Positions 17,440-26,980 of a stretch of 64,000 bases of DNA are shown one piece after another (position 1 is the stretch's first letter; the number at the start of each line of letters is the position of its first letter). Below the pieces are notes generated by a model. It worked only from the letters and a program-made list of their open reading frames with translations, made no database searches and had not been told where the DNA came from. Source of the DNA: Mucilaginibacter sp. SJ (GTDB taxonomy: Bacteria > Bacteroidota > Bacteroidia > Sphingobacteriales > Sphingobacteriaceae); NCBI RefSeq assembly GCF_028993635.1, contig NZ_CP118631.1, positions 6,262,001 to 6,326,000 of the forward strand. The letters are read 5' to 3'. Both the position numbers and the translations under genes were made by a program.

Positions 17440-20400
17440 ATGAGTAAAATCTTACCAATTTTTGGTGGCCGAAATATTTTTGAGCCACACTTTTCCCTTA
17501 AGCTCCGGCAGCCGGCCCGGACGGTTACAAAATTGTTTTGCCTGTTATACTTCCTTGTGCTTTTACCCTTATTTTCGGCAGCACAGGGCTCAACGGTAAA
17601 TGGAACCGTTAAAGATGAAAAAGGAGGAAATATGCCAGGTGTTTCGGTCGGGCTTAAAGGTACCTCTGCCGGGGTTGTTACAGATAATAATGGCCATTTT
17701 TCTTTAAATATTCCCGGGGGAAACGGCACACTGATTTTTTCTTACATCGGTTATCTGAAGCAGGAAGTGAACGTAAAGCAGGGAAGCACCGTTACCATTA
17801 CGCTTCAGCCGGATAACAAAAATTTGTCTGAAGTAGTTGTAGTGGGCTATGGCACGCAAAAAAAATCTGATGTTACAGGTGCACTATCAAGCCTTTCGGC
17901 AAAAGATTTCAAAGACCAGCCTGTTACAAGGCTTGACCAGGCGTTGCAGGGCAGGGTATCCGGTGTTCAGGTTGTAACTAACTCCGGCGCTCCGGGCGGC
18001 GATGTAAAGATCAGGGTGAGGGGATCAAATTCAATCCTCGGTGATAATAACCCCTTGTATGTAATAGATGGTTTTATCGGCGGCGATTTTAATAACCTCA
18101 ACCCCGACGATATAGCCAATATTGAGGTGTTAAAGGATGCATCCAGTACCGCGATTTATGGTAGCAGAGGTGCAAACGGGGTGGTGCTTGTTACCACTAA
18201 GAGGGGCAACGCCCAAAAACCTGAAATCACAGTTTCTTCTCTTTACTCCAGTTCAAAGGTATCTAAAAGATATAACCTGCTAAATGCGGCCGATTATGCA
18301 ACCGTTGTTAATCAGCGCGCAACTCAACTTGGTGTGGCACCTACTTACACTGATGATCAGATTGCAGGTTACAGGAAAAATGGGGGTACAAACTGGCAGG
18401 ATCAGATTTTCAGAACCGCTCCGACCCAGGAATACAAAGTTGGCGCCTCAGGCGGTACGGCAAAGTCACAGTACCTTGTTTCGTTGGATTACCTGAACCA
18501 AAAAGGCATCGTGCTTAATTCGGGCTATAAAAGATATGCAGTAAGGTCAAACCTGAACTCGCAGTTTACTGATAAGTTGGCGGTTAGGTTTAATGTTTCG
18601 GGAATGAGGAGGGAGAACCTCAACAATCAGGGAGGTGTAAGCAGCCCGGTAGTTCAGGCGCTTGGCTGGGCACCAACTACGCCTGTACGAACCGCGGCGG
18701 GTACATACACAATAAGTGATCCTGTTGGTTCGATATTTCAGAATCCTGTAGCGTTGGCCACCGATCAAACCAATATCCTTAACAACACCAGTGCCAACCT
18801 GGTGGGTGGAACGAATTATCATTTCTTCAAAGATCTTTCACTCGATGTTAGTTTCGGGGTAGATTATCAGAACCAGCAGGGTGAATATTATTCGGGCCCA
18901 ACCATCACTAACAATGTGCCGACTGCCAGCCGTACTTCGGCCGAATTGCTGAACCTGCAAAATACAAATACATTAAACTACACCCATACTTTCAACAAGG
19001 TGCATAGTTTAAATGTAACAGCCGTGTTTGAACAGCAAAAATATACTTCTACTATGTTCAACGCCAATGCTACAGGTTTAACATTCTACAATCTGGGCTT
19101 TGATAATCTCGCCCTTTCTTCTACACAGTCTGCCGGATCTTCGTATTCAAGGTCTAACCTCATTTCGTATTTAGGCAGGGTGAATTATGCGTATAACGAC
19201 AAGTATTTGTTAACCGTGTCTGTAAGGAGGGATGGTTCATCAAAGTTTCAGCCTATTAACCAGGAAAGTACCTTCCCGTCGGTTGCTCTTGGATGGAAAT
19301 TGTCAGAAGAACCTTTTATCAAAAAACTGAATTTCTTCGACCAGTTGAAATTGCGCGGAAGCTGGGGCTTAACCGGTAGCCAGGCCATCAGTCCTTATGC
19401 AACATTGTCAACTTACCTGAGCGATCTTTTTTCCGCAGCCACCAGTTTCAACTCGTCAAGCGTATCGTCAGGTATTGTTCTTGGTAATGCTGCCAATCCA
19501 AAACTTAAATGGGAAACTACCGAAGCTAAAGACCTTGGCTTTGATATGACAATATTTAAAGGCAGGCTGAGCCTCAGCGCCGATGCGTACGTGAAACATA
19601 CCCGCGACCTGCTGCTTTCCTTGCCTTTACCTGCCTTTGCGGGCGGAGGGAGCATCGTTAGCAATGTTGGCAGGGTAAAAAACAGCGGCATCGAGTTTAA
19701 CCTGAGCGGGGTACCTGTAAGCTCGGGGAAATTTACCTGGAGCAGCGCTTTTAACATTTCGTTCCAGAAAAACCTGGTTGAAAACATCGGCTCTTTAAAG
19801 AACATCTTCTCGACCGGCAATGCAGGCGCAGGCCTTTCATCACAGCCCGAGTTTACGATTGTAGCAGGGCAACCCCTTGGTTCTTACTGGGGATTAAGGT
19901 ATCTCGGAACCTGGAAACCCTCACAAGCTGCCGAAGCTGCTAAGTTTGGTGCCAAACCTGGTGATTCAAGATACCAGGACCTTAATGGCGATAATGCCAT
20001 TACAGGTTCGGATTTTCAGATCATTGGAAACGGGCTTCCTAAATATTCGCTGGGTTGGAACAACACGTTTACTTATGGTAATCTTTCCCTCAACGTGTTT
20101 TTTCAATCCCTGCTTGGCTATGACAAACTTGATTATTCGTACGGAAAGACAATTACAGCCAACCCCGAGGCGAGGCAGGCCACCAACGCTGCAATTACAG
20201 GCAGGTACATTCCTGGTGTAAATGAAACGTCAAACATTCCTGCTTTCAGCTCCACCAACAAAGACTACTTCCAGTCTACCCGGTTTCTGGAAAAAGGGGA
20301 TTTTGTGCGGCTTAAAAACATCAATTTGTCATATGATTTTCCTAAAGGTACAATACCCAATGTTGGCCTGAAGGTTTTCGTAGGGGCTACCAATCTCATT

Positions 20401-20535
20401 ACCATAACCAAATACAAAGGTTTTGACCCCGAATCTACCAACGCGGGGTCGGGATCAGATATAACCCAAAGTATTGACAACGGATCATATCCGAATTCGA
20501 GGACATTTACAGCAGGGGCTGTGTTTAAATTTTAA
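17440..20535 (+). CDS. SusC/RagA-family TonB-dependent outer-membrane transporter
   Basis: 1031 residues. A long N-terminal leader precedes the signal hydrophobic core (LFCLLYFLVLLPLFSAAQG). Next come a CarboxypepD_reg-like domain (about 52-125, STVNGTVKDEKGGNMPGVSVGLKGT), the plug with the SusC marker EVVVVGYGTQKKSDVTGAL, and the 22-strand barrel. Conserved DASSTAIYGSRGANGVVLVTTKRG is present and the protein ends in an aromatic F. It lacks the STN domain, so it is not a sigma-signalling receptor. It imports oligosaccharides in complex with the SusD encoded 11 bp downstream. Confidence 0.97.
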   Translation: MSKILPIFGGRNIFEPHFSLKLRQPARTVTKLFCLLYFLVLLPLFSAAQGSTVNGTVKDEKGGNMPGVSVGLKGTSAGVVTDNNGHFSLNIPGGNGTLIFSYIGYLKQEVNVKQGSTVTITLQPDNKNLSEVVVVGYGTQKKSDVTGALSSLSAKDFKDQPVTRLDQALQGRVSGVQVVTNSGAPGGDVKIRVRGSNSILGDNNPLYVIDGFIGGDFNNLNPDDIANIEVLKDASSTAIYGSRGANGVVLVTTKRGNAQKPEITVSSLYSSSKVSKRYNLLNAADYATVVNQRATQLGVAPTYTDDQIAGYRKNGGTNWQDQIFRTAPTQEYKVGASGGTAKSQYLVSLDYLNQKGIVLNSGYKRYAVRSNLNSQFTDKLAVRFNVSGMRRENLNNQGGVSSPVVQALGWAPTTPVRTAAGTYTISDPVGSIFQNPVALATDQTNILNNTSANLVGGTNYHFFKDLSLDVSFGVDYQNQQGEYYSGPTITNNVPTASRTSAELLNLQNTNTLNYTHTFNKVHSLNVTAVFEQQKYTSTMFNANATGLTFYNLGFDNLALSSTQSAGSSYSRSNLISYLGRVNYAYNDKYLLTVSVRRDGSSKFQPINQESTFPSVALGWKLSEEPFIKKLNFFDQLKLRGSWGLTGSQAISPYATLSTYLSDLFSAATSFNSSSVSSGIVLGNAANPKLKWETTEAKDLGFDMTIFKGRLSLSADAYVKHTRDLLLSLPLPAFAGGGSIVSNVGRVKNSGIEFNLSGVPVSSGKFTWSSAFNISFQKNLVENIGSLKNIFSTGNAGAGLSSQPEFTIVAGQPLGSYWGLRYLGTWKPSQAAEAAKFGAKPGDSRYQDLNGDNAITGSDFQIIGNGLPKYSLGWNNTFTYGNLSLNVFFQSLLGYDKLDYSYGKTITANPEARQATNAAITGRYIPGVNETSNIPAFSSTNKDYFQSTRFLEKGDFVRLKNINLSYDFPKGTIPNVGLKVFVGATNLITITKYKGFDPESTNAGSGSDITQSIDNGSYPNSRTFTAGAVFKF

Positions 20536-20546
20536 CTAAACTAATC

Positions 20547-21998
20547 ATGAAAAAGATCTTATTTGTTTTATTGGCACTGGCATTTGCCGGCTGTAAAAAA
20601 TCTTTGAAGGAAGACCCTCGCGGCCAGGTTGTAGGCAGTCAGGCCCTAAGCACCGTTGCCGGGTTGAACGCTGCCCTGACCGGGACCTACAAACCTTTGG
20701 CAACAACCTGGGTATCGGGTTTTACTACCGCGGCAATAGATGCCGTATTGATGGGATCTGATGATCTGACTACCCATCCGGCAAGTAACAAGCAGGATTT
20801 CCGTGAGTTTGACCAATATAATGTTTCCAGCTTGAACGGCCGTATGGTAAACATCTGGAATGGCTGTTATAAATCAATTCAGGGTGCCAATAATATTATC
20901 AATAATTATAAAACCACTTCTGGTGATGCAGCTATTATAAACCAGATAGTTGGTGAGGCCTATTATCTTCGTGCGCTTGACTATTACTGGCTTATCAGGT
21001 TATGGGGTAAAATTCCATTAATAACTTCAGAGGTTTATGACCCGTCAGTTTTGAAAGTATCGGGGACGGGGCCGGCAGAAGTTTATAAACTTATTGAAAG
21101 TGATCTCATCAACGCGGAGAAGCTTATGGCGGATAAAAAGAAAGATGACGGCAGGGCATCAAAAGGTGCTGCATCTGCGTTGCTTGCTGATGTTTACCTT
21201 ACAGAGGGGGGGTGGCCTATTAATGATAATTCAAAATATGCACTCGCCGCTGCTAAAGCTAAAGAGGTGATCGATAACAAAGCCTCCTATGGTTTTGACC
21301 TGGTATCGAACCTGAATACCCTTTGGCAAAATACAAAGGCGGGTACTGCAACTGCTGAGGAAGTGTTCTCGATCCATAATTGTGGTACCTGTAACTGGTT
21401 CAACTCAAACGTAGTTACCGGTGCTTCGGCCATGCCGCTTGAGGAAAACGGCTGGGACGATTATTTTACCGAGATCAGGTTTTTTAATGATTTTCCGGCA
21501 GGGATAAGGAAGGATGTTACTTTTCATACTGTCATTACCAAAGCTGACGGTACTAAAATTCCGTGGCAGAGCACTTTCGTGAAACATCCTTATTACCAGA
21601 AGTTCAGGGCACCGGATGATGGCAATATTAATTCGCCAAGTTCCACGCTTCACCTTATGAGGTTTGCACATGTGCTTTTGATTTACGCGGAAGCGCAGGC
21701 ACGTACAGGCGCACCGAATGAACAGGCTTATAGCAGTATTAATTCGATACGTTCAAGGGCTGGGCTGGCCCCGTTAAGCGGTCTCTCCAGCACAGATTTC
21801 ATTAACGCTGTGATCAATGAAAGGGCATGGGAATTTGCGGGAGAATATACCCGTTGGTTTGATATCACGCGGTTACAAATTTTGCCGGCGGTCATCGCTA
21901 AAAGAGATGCAGCGGAAAATCCGGTGATTGGCACACCTAAATATTATTTGCCTGTTCCGGCTGGCGAAACTCAGCTTGATCCTAATTTGAGCAACTGA
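20547..21998 (+). CDS. SusD/RagB-family glycan-binding lipoprotein
   Basis: 483 residues. Lipoprotein signal with lipobox ending at Cys16 (LALAFAGC) followed by KKSLKEDPRG, the usual SusD start. Landmarks are EAYYLRALDYYWLIRLWGKIPLI (helical core), SALLADVYL and C-terminal MRFAHVLLIYAEAQAR plus NERAWEFAGEYTRWFDITRL. It is the surface lid of the preceding SusC. A strong hairpin terminator follows at 22025-22062, so the SusCD pair forms its own transcription unit, separate from the GH43 gene. Confidence 0.96.
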   Translation: MKKILFVLLALAFAGCKKSLKEDPRGQVVGSQALSTVAGLNAALTGTYKPLATTWVSGFTTAAIDAVLMGSDDLTTHPASNKQDFREFDQYNVSSLNGRMVNIWNGCYKSIQGANNIINNYKTTSGDAAIINQIVGEAYYLRALDYYWLIRLWGKIPLITSEVYDPSVLKVSGTGPAEVYKLIESDLINAEKLMADKKKDDGRASKGAASALLADVYLTEGGWPINDNSKYALAAAKAKEVIDNKASYGFDLVSNLNTLWQNTKAGTATAEEVFSIHNCGTCNWFNSNVVTGASAMPLEENGWDDYFTEIRFFNDFPAGIRKDVTFHTVITKADGTKIPWQSTFVKHPYYQKFRAPDDGNINSPSSTLHLMRFAHVLLIYAEAQARTGAPNEQAYSSINSIRSRAGLAPLSGLSSTDFINAVINERAWEFAGEYTRWFDITRLQILPAVIAKRDAAENPVIGTPKYYLPVPAGETQLDPNLSN

Positions 21999-22024
21999 TA
22001 AATTCAATTTCGGGGATATGTTAA

Positions 22025-22062
22025 GACAAAAGGATGGCTGCGTTGCAGCCACCTTTTTTGTC
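22025..22062 (+). terminator. Rho-independent terminator after susCD
   Basis: Stem GACAAAAGG-A-TGGCTGC paired with GCAGCCA-C-CTTTTTTGTC around a GTT loop. It is 27 bp after the SusD stop and rich in T on the 3' arm. Confidence 0.85.
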
Positions 22063-22142
22063 TATTTTTAAACCTTATTCATAAGCCTGGCCCATAAAGC
22101 CTTAGTACAATAATCTACCTGTTAAAATAGAAAACAAAATAT

Positions 22143-23120
22143 ATGAAATATACAGTACTAATCCTGATCTTATCCATATTTTTCACTAATCAGGCGCGTT
22201 CGCAAAACATCATTTCGGGCGGAGATTTTAAGGATACCGACGGAAACGTCATTAATGCCCACGGAGCCGGGGTACTTTATCACAATGAGGTATATTACCT
22301 GTTTGGGGAAATTAAAAAAGGCAAAACCTGGCTTGTCCCCGGGCAAAACTGGGAAGATTACCGGGTTCCTGCAGGTGGTGTATCCTGTTATTCGTCGACA
22401 GATCTGAAACATTGGAAAAACCTCGGAATTGCATTAAAATCTGTGACAGGTGATCAATCAAACGATTTGGATACCGGTAGGGTAATTGAGCGGCCCAAGG
22501 TGCTTTACAATGAGAAAACCAGAAAATTTGTGATGTGGTTCCATAACGACAAAAATGATTACCAGGATTCAAAGGCCGGTATCGCGGTAAGCGATTCACC
22601 CGAGGGGCCATACACATACCTGGGTAGTATCAAACCAAACAACCAAATGCTGCGCGACATGACACTTTTTAAGGATACCGACGGAAAAGCCTACGTTGTG
22701 TATTCATCTGAAGATAACAACACTATGCATGTTTGCCTGCTGACAGATGATTATTTAAAGCCAACGGAACATTATACCAGGATTCTGATCGACAGAAAGC
22801 GCGAAAGCCCGGCACTTTTCAAAAATAACGGCAAATATTTCCTGCTCACTTCGGGATGCTCTGGTTGGAGCCCTAATGCAGCGTCCTACGCAACTGCGGA
22901 TAATATCATGGGACCATGGAGTGAGATAGGTAATCCCTGTAATGGTACCAATTCGGAACAGACATTCTTTGCCCAGGGAAATTACGTTTTGCCGGTAAAT
23001 GGAAAACCTTCAAATTTTATCTTTATGGGAGATTTGTGGAACAAACTTGACCTGGAGAAATCTGGTTATCTGTGGATTCCTTTTGAGGTAATAGACGGCG
23101 AAGTGAAGATAAATAACTGA
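22143..23120 (+). CDS. Glycoside hydrolase family 43, exo-beta-1,3-galactanase-like (subfamily 24/34 type)
   Basis: 325 residues: signal peptide (about 1-20) plus one five-bladed propeller, with no extra modules. The usual GH43 general-base Asp is absent from the first blade (INAHGAGVLYHNEVYYLFGE). Instead the pattern matches characterised exo-beta-1,3-galactanases: acid Glu116 in IERPKVLYNEKT, second Glu221 in RESPALF followed by SGCSGW, and a Gln (Gln278) in FFAQGNYVLP where those enzymes use Gln as an unusual base. Likely substrate is the beta-1,3-galactan backbone of type II arabinogalactan. Family membership is firm, subfamily less so. It has its own unit after a terminator. Confidence 0.85.
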   Translation: MKYTVLILILSIFFTNQARSQNIISGGDFKDTDGNVINAHGAGVLYHNEVYYLFGEIKKGKTWLVPGQNWEDYRVPAGGVSCYSSTDLKHWKNLGIALKSVTGDQSNDLDTGRVIERPKVLYNEKTRKFVMWFHNDKNDYQDSKAGIAVSDSPEGPYTYLGSIKPNNQMLRDMTLFKDTDGKAYVVYSSEDNNTMHVCLLTDDYLKPTEHYTRILIDRKRESPALFKNNGKYFLLTSGCSGWSPNAASYATADNIMGPWSEIGNPCNGTNSEQTFFAQGNYVLPVNGKPSNFIFMGDLWNKLDLEKSGYLWIPFEVIDGEVKINN

Positions 23121-23494
23121 TGTGTTGCTGTCGATAAATTGATTTAGCTTTTAGCTTATTAGTTCTAAGTAATCAGTTAGTAGAAAATTAACATCCCGCA
23201 TTCATTTAGGGCAACGGCGAGTTGAAAGAAGTAGGTTAACCGGCCACCGGGGCTTATCGGGTCTGATTTGGCAGTTTGTAGCCGATATTACAGTTACCTA
23301 TGACCCGCCGATAAATTATGGCCTGTAACAGCCGCTGAAAAATGGAATAAAGGCGCTAAATTAGAGCGGAATCATGGATGTTAAAAATCAACCAAACTGA
23401 TGGTTTATCTCACCGGTTTGGTTGATTTTTAATATGGTCACACGATACAGTATTACATATGTTAAAATCACTCTTGAATACCGCGTAAGTTATC
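23121..23494. other. Intergenic region between GH43 and GH115
   Basis: 374 bp with no supported gene. The only clear structure is the long hairpin at 23381-23432, described separately. A short open stretch around 23280-23325 is interrupted by stops and was not recognised. Confidence 0.6.
23381..23432 (+). terminator. Long hairpin before GH115
   Basis: Perfect 17-bp arms (TTAAAAATCAACCAAAC and its complement) around an 18-nt centre that can pair further with wobble. Both arms are A/T rich at the outer end, so it could terminate transcription in either direction. It ends 62 bp before the GH115 start codon, close for a mere terminator of the GH43 unit. Confidence 0.55.
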
Positions 23495-26017
23495 ATGAAT
23501 AATGAATATTATAACCGCAACATATTAAAAACAACACCGCTACTGTATTTACTGCTAACCTTAGCAACAACGATAAACGTTAATGCTCAAAATTTGAGTG
23601 TAAAAACTGCTTTAGCTTCAAAACCAACAGATATTACATTGGCCACTGCTCAAAAAAGTATAAGTTTGGCTATTGATGATTCTGATTACCAGGCGGTGAA
23701 ACTTGCGGCTGGTTTTTTTGCCGACGATATAAAACAGGTTACCGGAACTTCGCCGGCTATTACTACCTTGAAGCATCCTGCCGCTGAAATGATTATTGCC
23801 GGCACTATTGGTAAAAGCCCGGCTATTGATAGGTTGATAGCGGCACACAAGATCAAAAATATTAATAAAATTAAAGGCCGTTGGGAGGCTTCATTATGGC
23901 AAATAGTTAACAACCCCGCACCTGGTGTAAAAAAAGCGCTCATTATAGTTGGAAGCGATAGACGAGGGACAGTTTATGGGCTTTTACAAATTTCAAGGAA
24001 AATAGGTGTATCACCATGGCATTGGTGGGCCGATGTTCCCACTGCTAAAAGAAAAACAGTTACGATCTCCGTACCTAAACCAACATGGGACGAACCGGCA
24101 GTTAAATATCGTGGTATTTTTATTAATGACGAAGACTGGGGAATAAATCAATGGGCAAGGAAAAACTTTGAAAAGGATTTTGCACACGGCATTGGGCCCA
24201 AGACATATGAAAAATTATTTGAATTGATGTTGCGTTTGCGGCTCAACTATATTTGGCCTGCTATGCATGAAGTGTCTAAAGAATTTGGCGATACTCCGGA
24301 GAATGTAGCTTTGGCCGATCGTTATGGTATTGTTGCAGGTTCATCACATTGTGAACCGATGCTGTATAATAACGTGCATTGGAACGAGAAAATTAAAGGT
24401 GCCTGGAATTACAGCACCAACACTGATAGCGTTTATAAATACTGGAAAGAAACTGCTAAGGATAGAAAAGATAAAGAAGCAGTTTGGACAATGGGTATAC
24501 GCGGCATACATGATCGTGGTATGGAATCGCCTCCGTCAGGTATACCCGAAAGGATAATTCTTTTGGAAAAAGTATTTAAAAACCAGCGAGATCTTATTAA
24601 TCAGTATGTCAATAAACAATGGGGGCCTGTTGCTCAATGTTTTGTTCCTTATAAAGAGGTACTGCCTGTGTATGATGCCGGCTTAAAAGTACCCGATGAT
24701 GTAACCCTGATTTGGGTAGATGACAATTTTGGATATATTCGCCGCTTATCGAATCCCACGGAAAGGAAACGGGCCGGCGGTAGCGGATTATACTGGCACT
24801 TATCGTACTATGGTGGCCCTCATTCGTATACCTGGATTAATTCTACCTCGCCGGCATTAATGTGGGAAGAGTTTCATAAGGCCTGGGAGAATCAGGCCCG
24901 GACGATGTGGGTGATTAACGTAGGTGATGTTAAACCAATGGAATTGGGGATCGACTATTTTTCACGTTTATCATGGAACCCGGAAAGTCAACATACGGAT
25001 GCACAACCCCAATTTTTGAAAGCATTTCTAACAGAACATTTTGACGAAAATGTAACCACACTTAACAACTTGCTTACAGAATTTTATCGTTTAGGCACGG
25101 TGCGGAAACCTGAATTAATGAATCGTGATTGGGCTATTTCTTTGTCGGATAACGAAGCTGTGCAATTACAAGCTGATTATCAGAGATTATTAAATCTTGA
25201 AACTTCTGTAGCAAAGTCTGTACCTTTAAATAAGCAGGATCCCTATACAGAAATGATTGGTTTTTCGGCCCGTATCATGGCAGAAACCGGACTTATATTT
25301 ATGCATGACAGGGCAATTGTTTATGGCGCAAATCAATCTGTTCATCAGGCAGAGATAGATCGCCTTAAAGCAGCATTGGAATCCGAAGTTGATAATTATA
25401 ACAATAAAATAGCAGGGGGGAAATGGCAATATATGATGCCGGGAACAGTAACCGGTCAAAATCTCCTATCATGGAGTAGCCAGGTAGCATGGCCATGGGC
25501 TGAAACCAGGAAACCGGACACCACCAAAAAAGCAATTGAGGCGGATATAACAAGAAACGCTTCATCTGCCGATGAACAAACCACAGCCGGAACCGCAAAA
25601 TGGTCGGTTATACAAGGATTGGGCAACAGCGGCCGGGCTATGGCATTGACACCGGTTAACCTTAATTTATCATGGAAACCTGATGATGCAAAAGCTCCTG
25701 CATTGAATTACAATTTTAAAACTGATGGCAACTTAGCAAAGGTGAGGATTGATTTTATGCCAACTTTCAGAATTTATCCTGGTATGCAATTAAGGGTAGC
25801 CATTTTAGTTGATAATAAATTTATTTCAACAACAGAAGTGCCGGGGTCAAATGGTAAGGAAGATGAGAATGGACCTAACCGTAACCAGGGTATTAGAAAT
25901 AATTACGTTAGTGCATTAATAGATTTACCATCATTAGCCACCGGTACACACAAATTATCTATCAGGGCTATTGACCCTGGTGTAGTAATTGATAAAATTT
26001 CATTTTATAAAAATTAG
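23495..26017 (+). CDS. Glycoside hydrolase family 115, alpha-glucuronidase-like
   Basis: 840 residues: signal peptide (LLYLLLTLATTINVNAQ), N-terminal alpha/beta domain (about 40-190), TIM barrel (about 195-530) with KYRGIFINDEDWG, LNYIWPAMHEVSKEFGD and the hallmark SSHCEPML, an all-helical domain (about 535-690), and a C-terminal beta-sandwich. GH115 enzymes remove alpha-1,2-linked (4-O-methyl)glucuronate from xylan, including from internal positions. Length is normal. The neighbouring GH43 with galactanase-like residues makes a mixed or arabinogalactan-type target possible. It is separated from GH43 by 374 bp including a hairpin, so it is probably transcribed on its own. Confidence 0.93.
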   Translation: MNNEYYNRNILKTTPLLYLLLTLATTINVNAQNLSVKTALASKPTDITLATAQKSISLAIDDSDYQAVKLAAGFFADDIKQVTGTSPAITTLKHPAAEMIIAGTIGKSPAIDRLIAAHKIKNINKIKGRWEASLWQIVNNPAPGVKKALIIVGSDRRGTVYGLLQISRKIGVSPWHWWADVPTAKRKTVTISVPKPTWDEPAVKYRGIFINDEDWGINQWARKNFEKDFAHGIGPKTYEKLFELMLRLRLNYIWPAMHEVSKEFGDTPENVALADRYGIVAGSSHCEPMLYNNVHWNEKIKGAWNYSTNTDSVYKYWKETAKDRKDKEAVWTMGIRGIHDRGMESPPSGIPERIILLEKVFKNQRDLINQYVNKQWGPVAQCFVPYKEVLPVYDAGLKVPDDVTLIWVDDNFGYIRRLSNPTERKRAGGSGLYWHLSYYGGPHSYTWINSTSPALMWEEFHKAWENQARTMWVINVGDVKPMELGIDYFSRLSWNPESQHTDAQPQFLKAFLTEHFDENVTTLNNLLTEFYRLGTVRKPELMNRDWAISLSDNEAVQLQADYQRLLNLETSVAKSVPLNKQDPYTEMIGFSARIMAETGLIFMHDRAIVYGANQSVHQAEIDRLKAALESEVDNYNNKIAGGKWQYMMPGTVTGQNLLSWSSQVAWPWAETRKPDTTKKAIEADITRNASSADEQTTAGTAKWSVIQGLGNSGRAMALTPVNLNLSWKPDDAKAPALNYNFKTDGNLAKVRIDFMPTFRIYPGMQLRVAILVDNKFISTTEVPGSNGKEDENGPNRNQGIRNNYVSALIDLPSLATGTHKLSIRAIDPGVVIDKISFYKN

Positions 26018-26236
26018 CGTCCTTAACTTTTTTATTTATCCCCAAAGCCGACGGGCCAAAAGAAAAGATATATTCAGGAAACCGTCCTGCGGAAATCAGT
26101 AGGTGATTGCTGCGTGTGCTTCAAATCTTTATGGCAGGATCTGTGAAATTGTAATGGAACATGCAGAGCCGTTTTGGAGAAACGAGGGTTATGCCGGCTC
26201 ATAAATATTAAACCCCTGATGGACAACAAATGATGA

Positions 26237-26980
26237 TCACGACCAATCTTTCAGGAATGCGGCAAAAACTTCTTTATATTGTTCTGTTACAGGTATCGTA
26301 GTGTTTTCAATCTGAACAGAATTTTTGGTAACGGATTTGACTGCTTCTTTGGATACGATAAATGAGCGGTGGATTCGCAGGAAAATACTGGCCGGGAGTT
26401 TCTCTTCAAGGTTTTTCAGGCTTGTGAGGGTCAATAACGGTTTATCCTGGTTCGCCAGGAAAATCTTTACATAATCTTTAAGTCCTTCGATATAAAGGAT
26501 GTCTGCTATATTAACTTTTACCAGCTGATAATCAACCTTAAGATAAATATAGTTCTTTTCAACAGGCGTTCCGGGAGTTATATTATTTTGAGCGCTTTCC
26601 AAAATCTCAAAATAATCATATGCTTTGGTAGCTGCTTTTGAAAAATCAACAAAACTAAACGGTTTCAATAAGTAATCTAACGCGTTCACCTTAAAGCCGT
26701 CTAAAGCATATTGATCATAAGCTGTTGTAAATATAACGCGCGGACCTTTTTTCTTTCCGGTTTGCTCAATGATCCGGGCCAGTTCCACACCGCTTAGGTC
26801 GGCCATCCGGATGTCTAAAAATATCAACTGAAGGCCGGGTTGTTGATGAATAGCTTTGAGCGCTTCGATAGCGTTGCCGAACGTACCCTGTAAATTTAAA
26901 AATGGGGTTTGTTCAATGTACGAAGTAATTAGCTTTAAAGCTATCGGTTCGTCGTCTACAGCTATGCAGTCAATTTTCAT
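26237..26980 (-). CDS. LytTR-family response regulator
   Basis: 247 residues. Receiver domain (1-120) with acidic pair Asp9-Asp10, phospho-acceptor Asp56 in LIFLDIRMADLSG, and Lys in LLKPF. LytTR DNA-binding domain (about 145-245) has the usual YIYLKVDYQLVKVNIADILYIEGLKDYVKIF and LRIHRSFIV motifs. It is the partner of the histidine kinase encoded just upstream, whose stop codon overlaps its start (ATGA, 4 bp). Such pairs in Bacteroidota often control an adjacent outer-membrane protein gene; here the divergent 28368-30923 gene is the obvious candidate. Confidence 0.96.
   Translation of the reverse strand: MKIDCIAVDDEPIALKLITSYIEQTPFLNLQGTFGNAIEALKAIHQQPGLQLIFLDIRMADLSGVELARIIEQTGKKKGPRVIFTTAYDQYALDGFKVNALDYLLKPFSFVDFSKAATKAYDYFEILESAQNNITPGTPVEKNYIYLKVDYQLVKVNIADILYIEGLKDYVKIFLANQDKPLLTLTSLKNLEEKLPASIFLRIHRSFIVSKEAVKSVTKNSVQIENTTIPVTEQYKEVFAAFLKDWS

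Noticed and set aside
17370..17446. 25-codon frame ending across the SusC start codon
   Set aside because: No distinctive composition; overlap with the SusC ATG is probably coincidence.
23270..23330. Possible gene remnant between GH43 and GH115
   Set aside because: Only short open stretches broken by stops, with no recognisable family.
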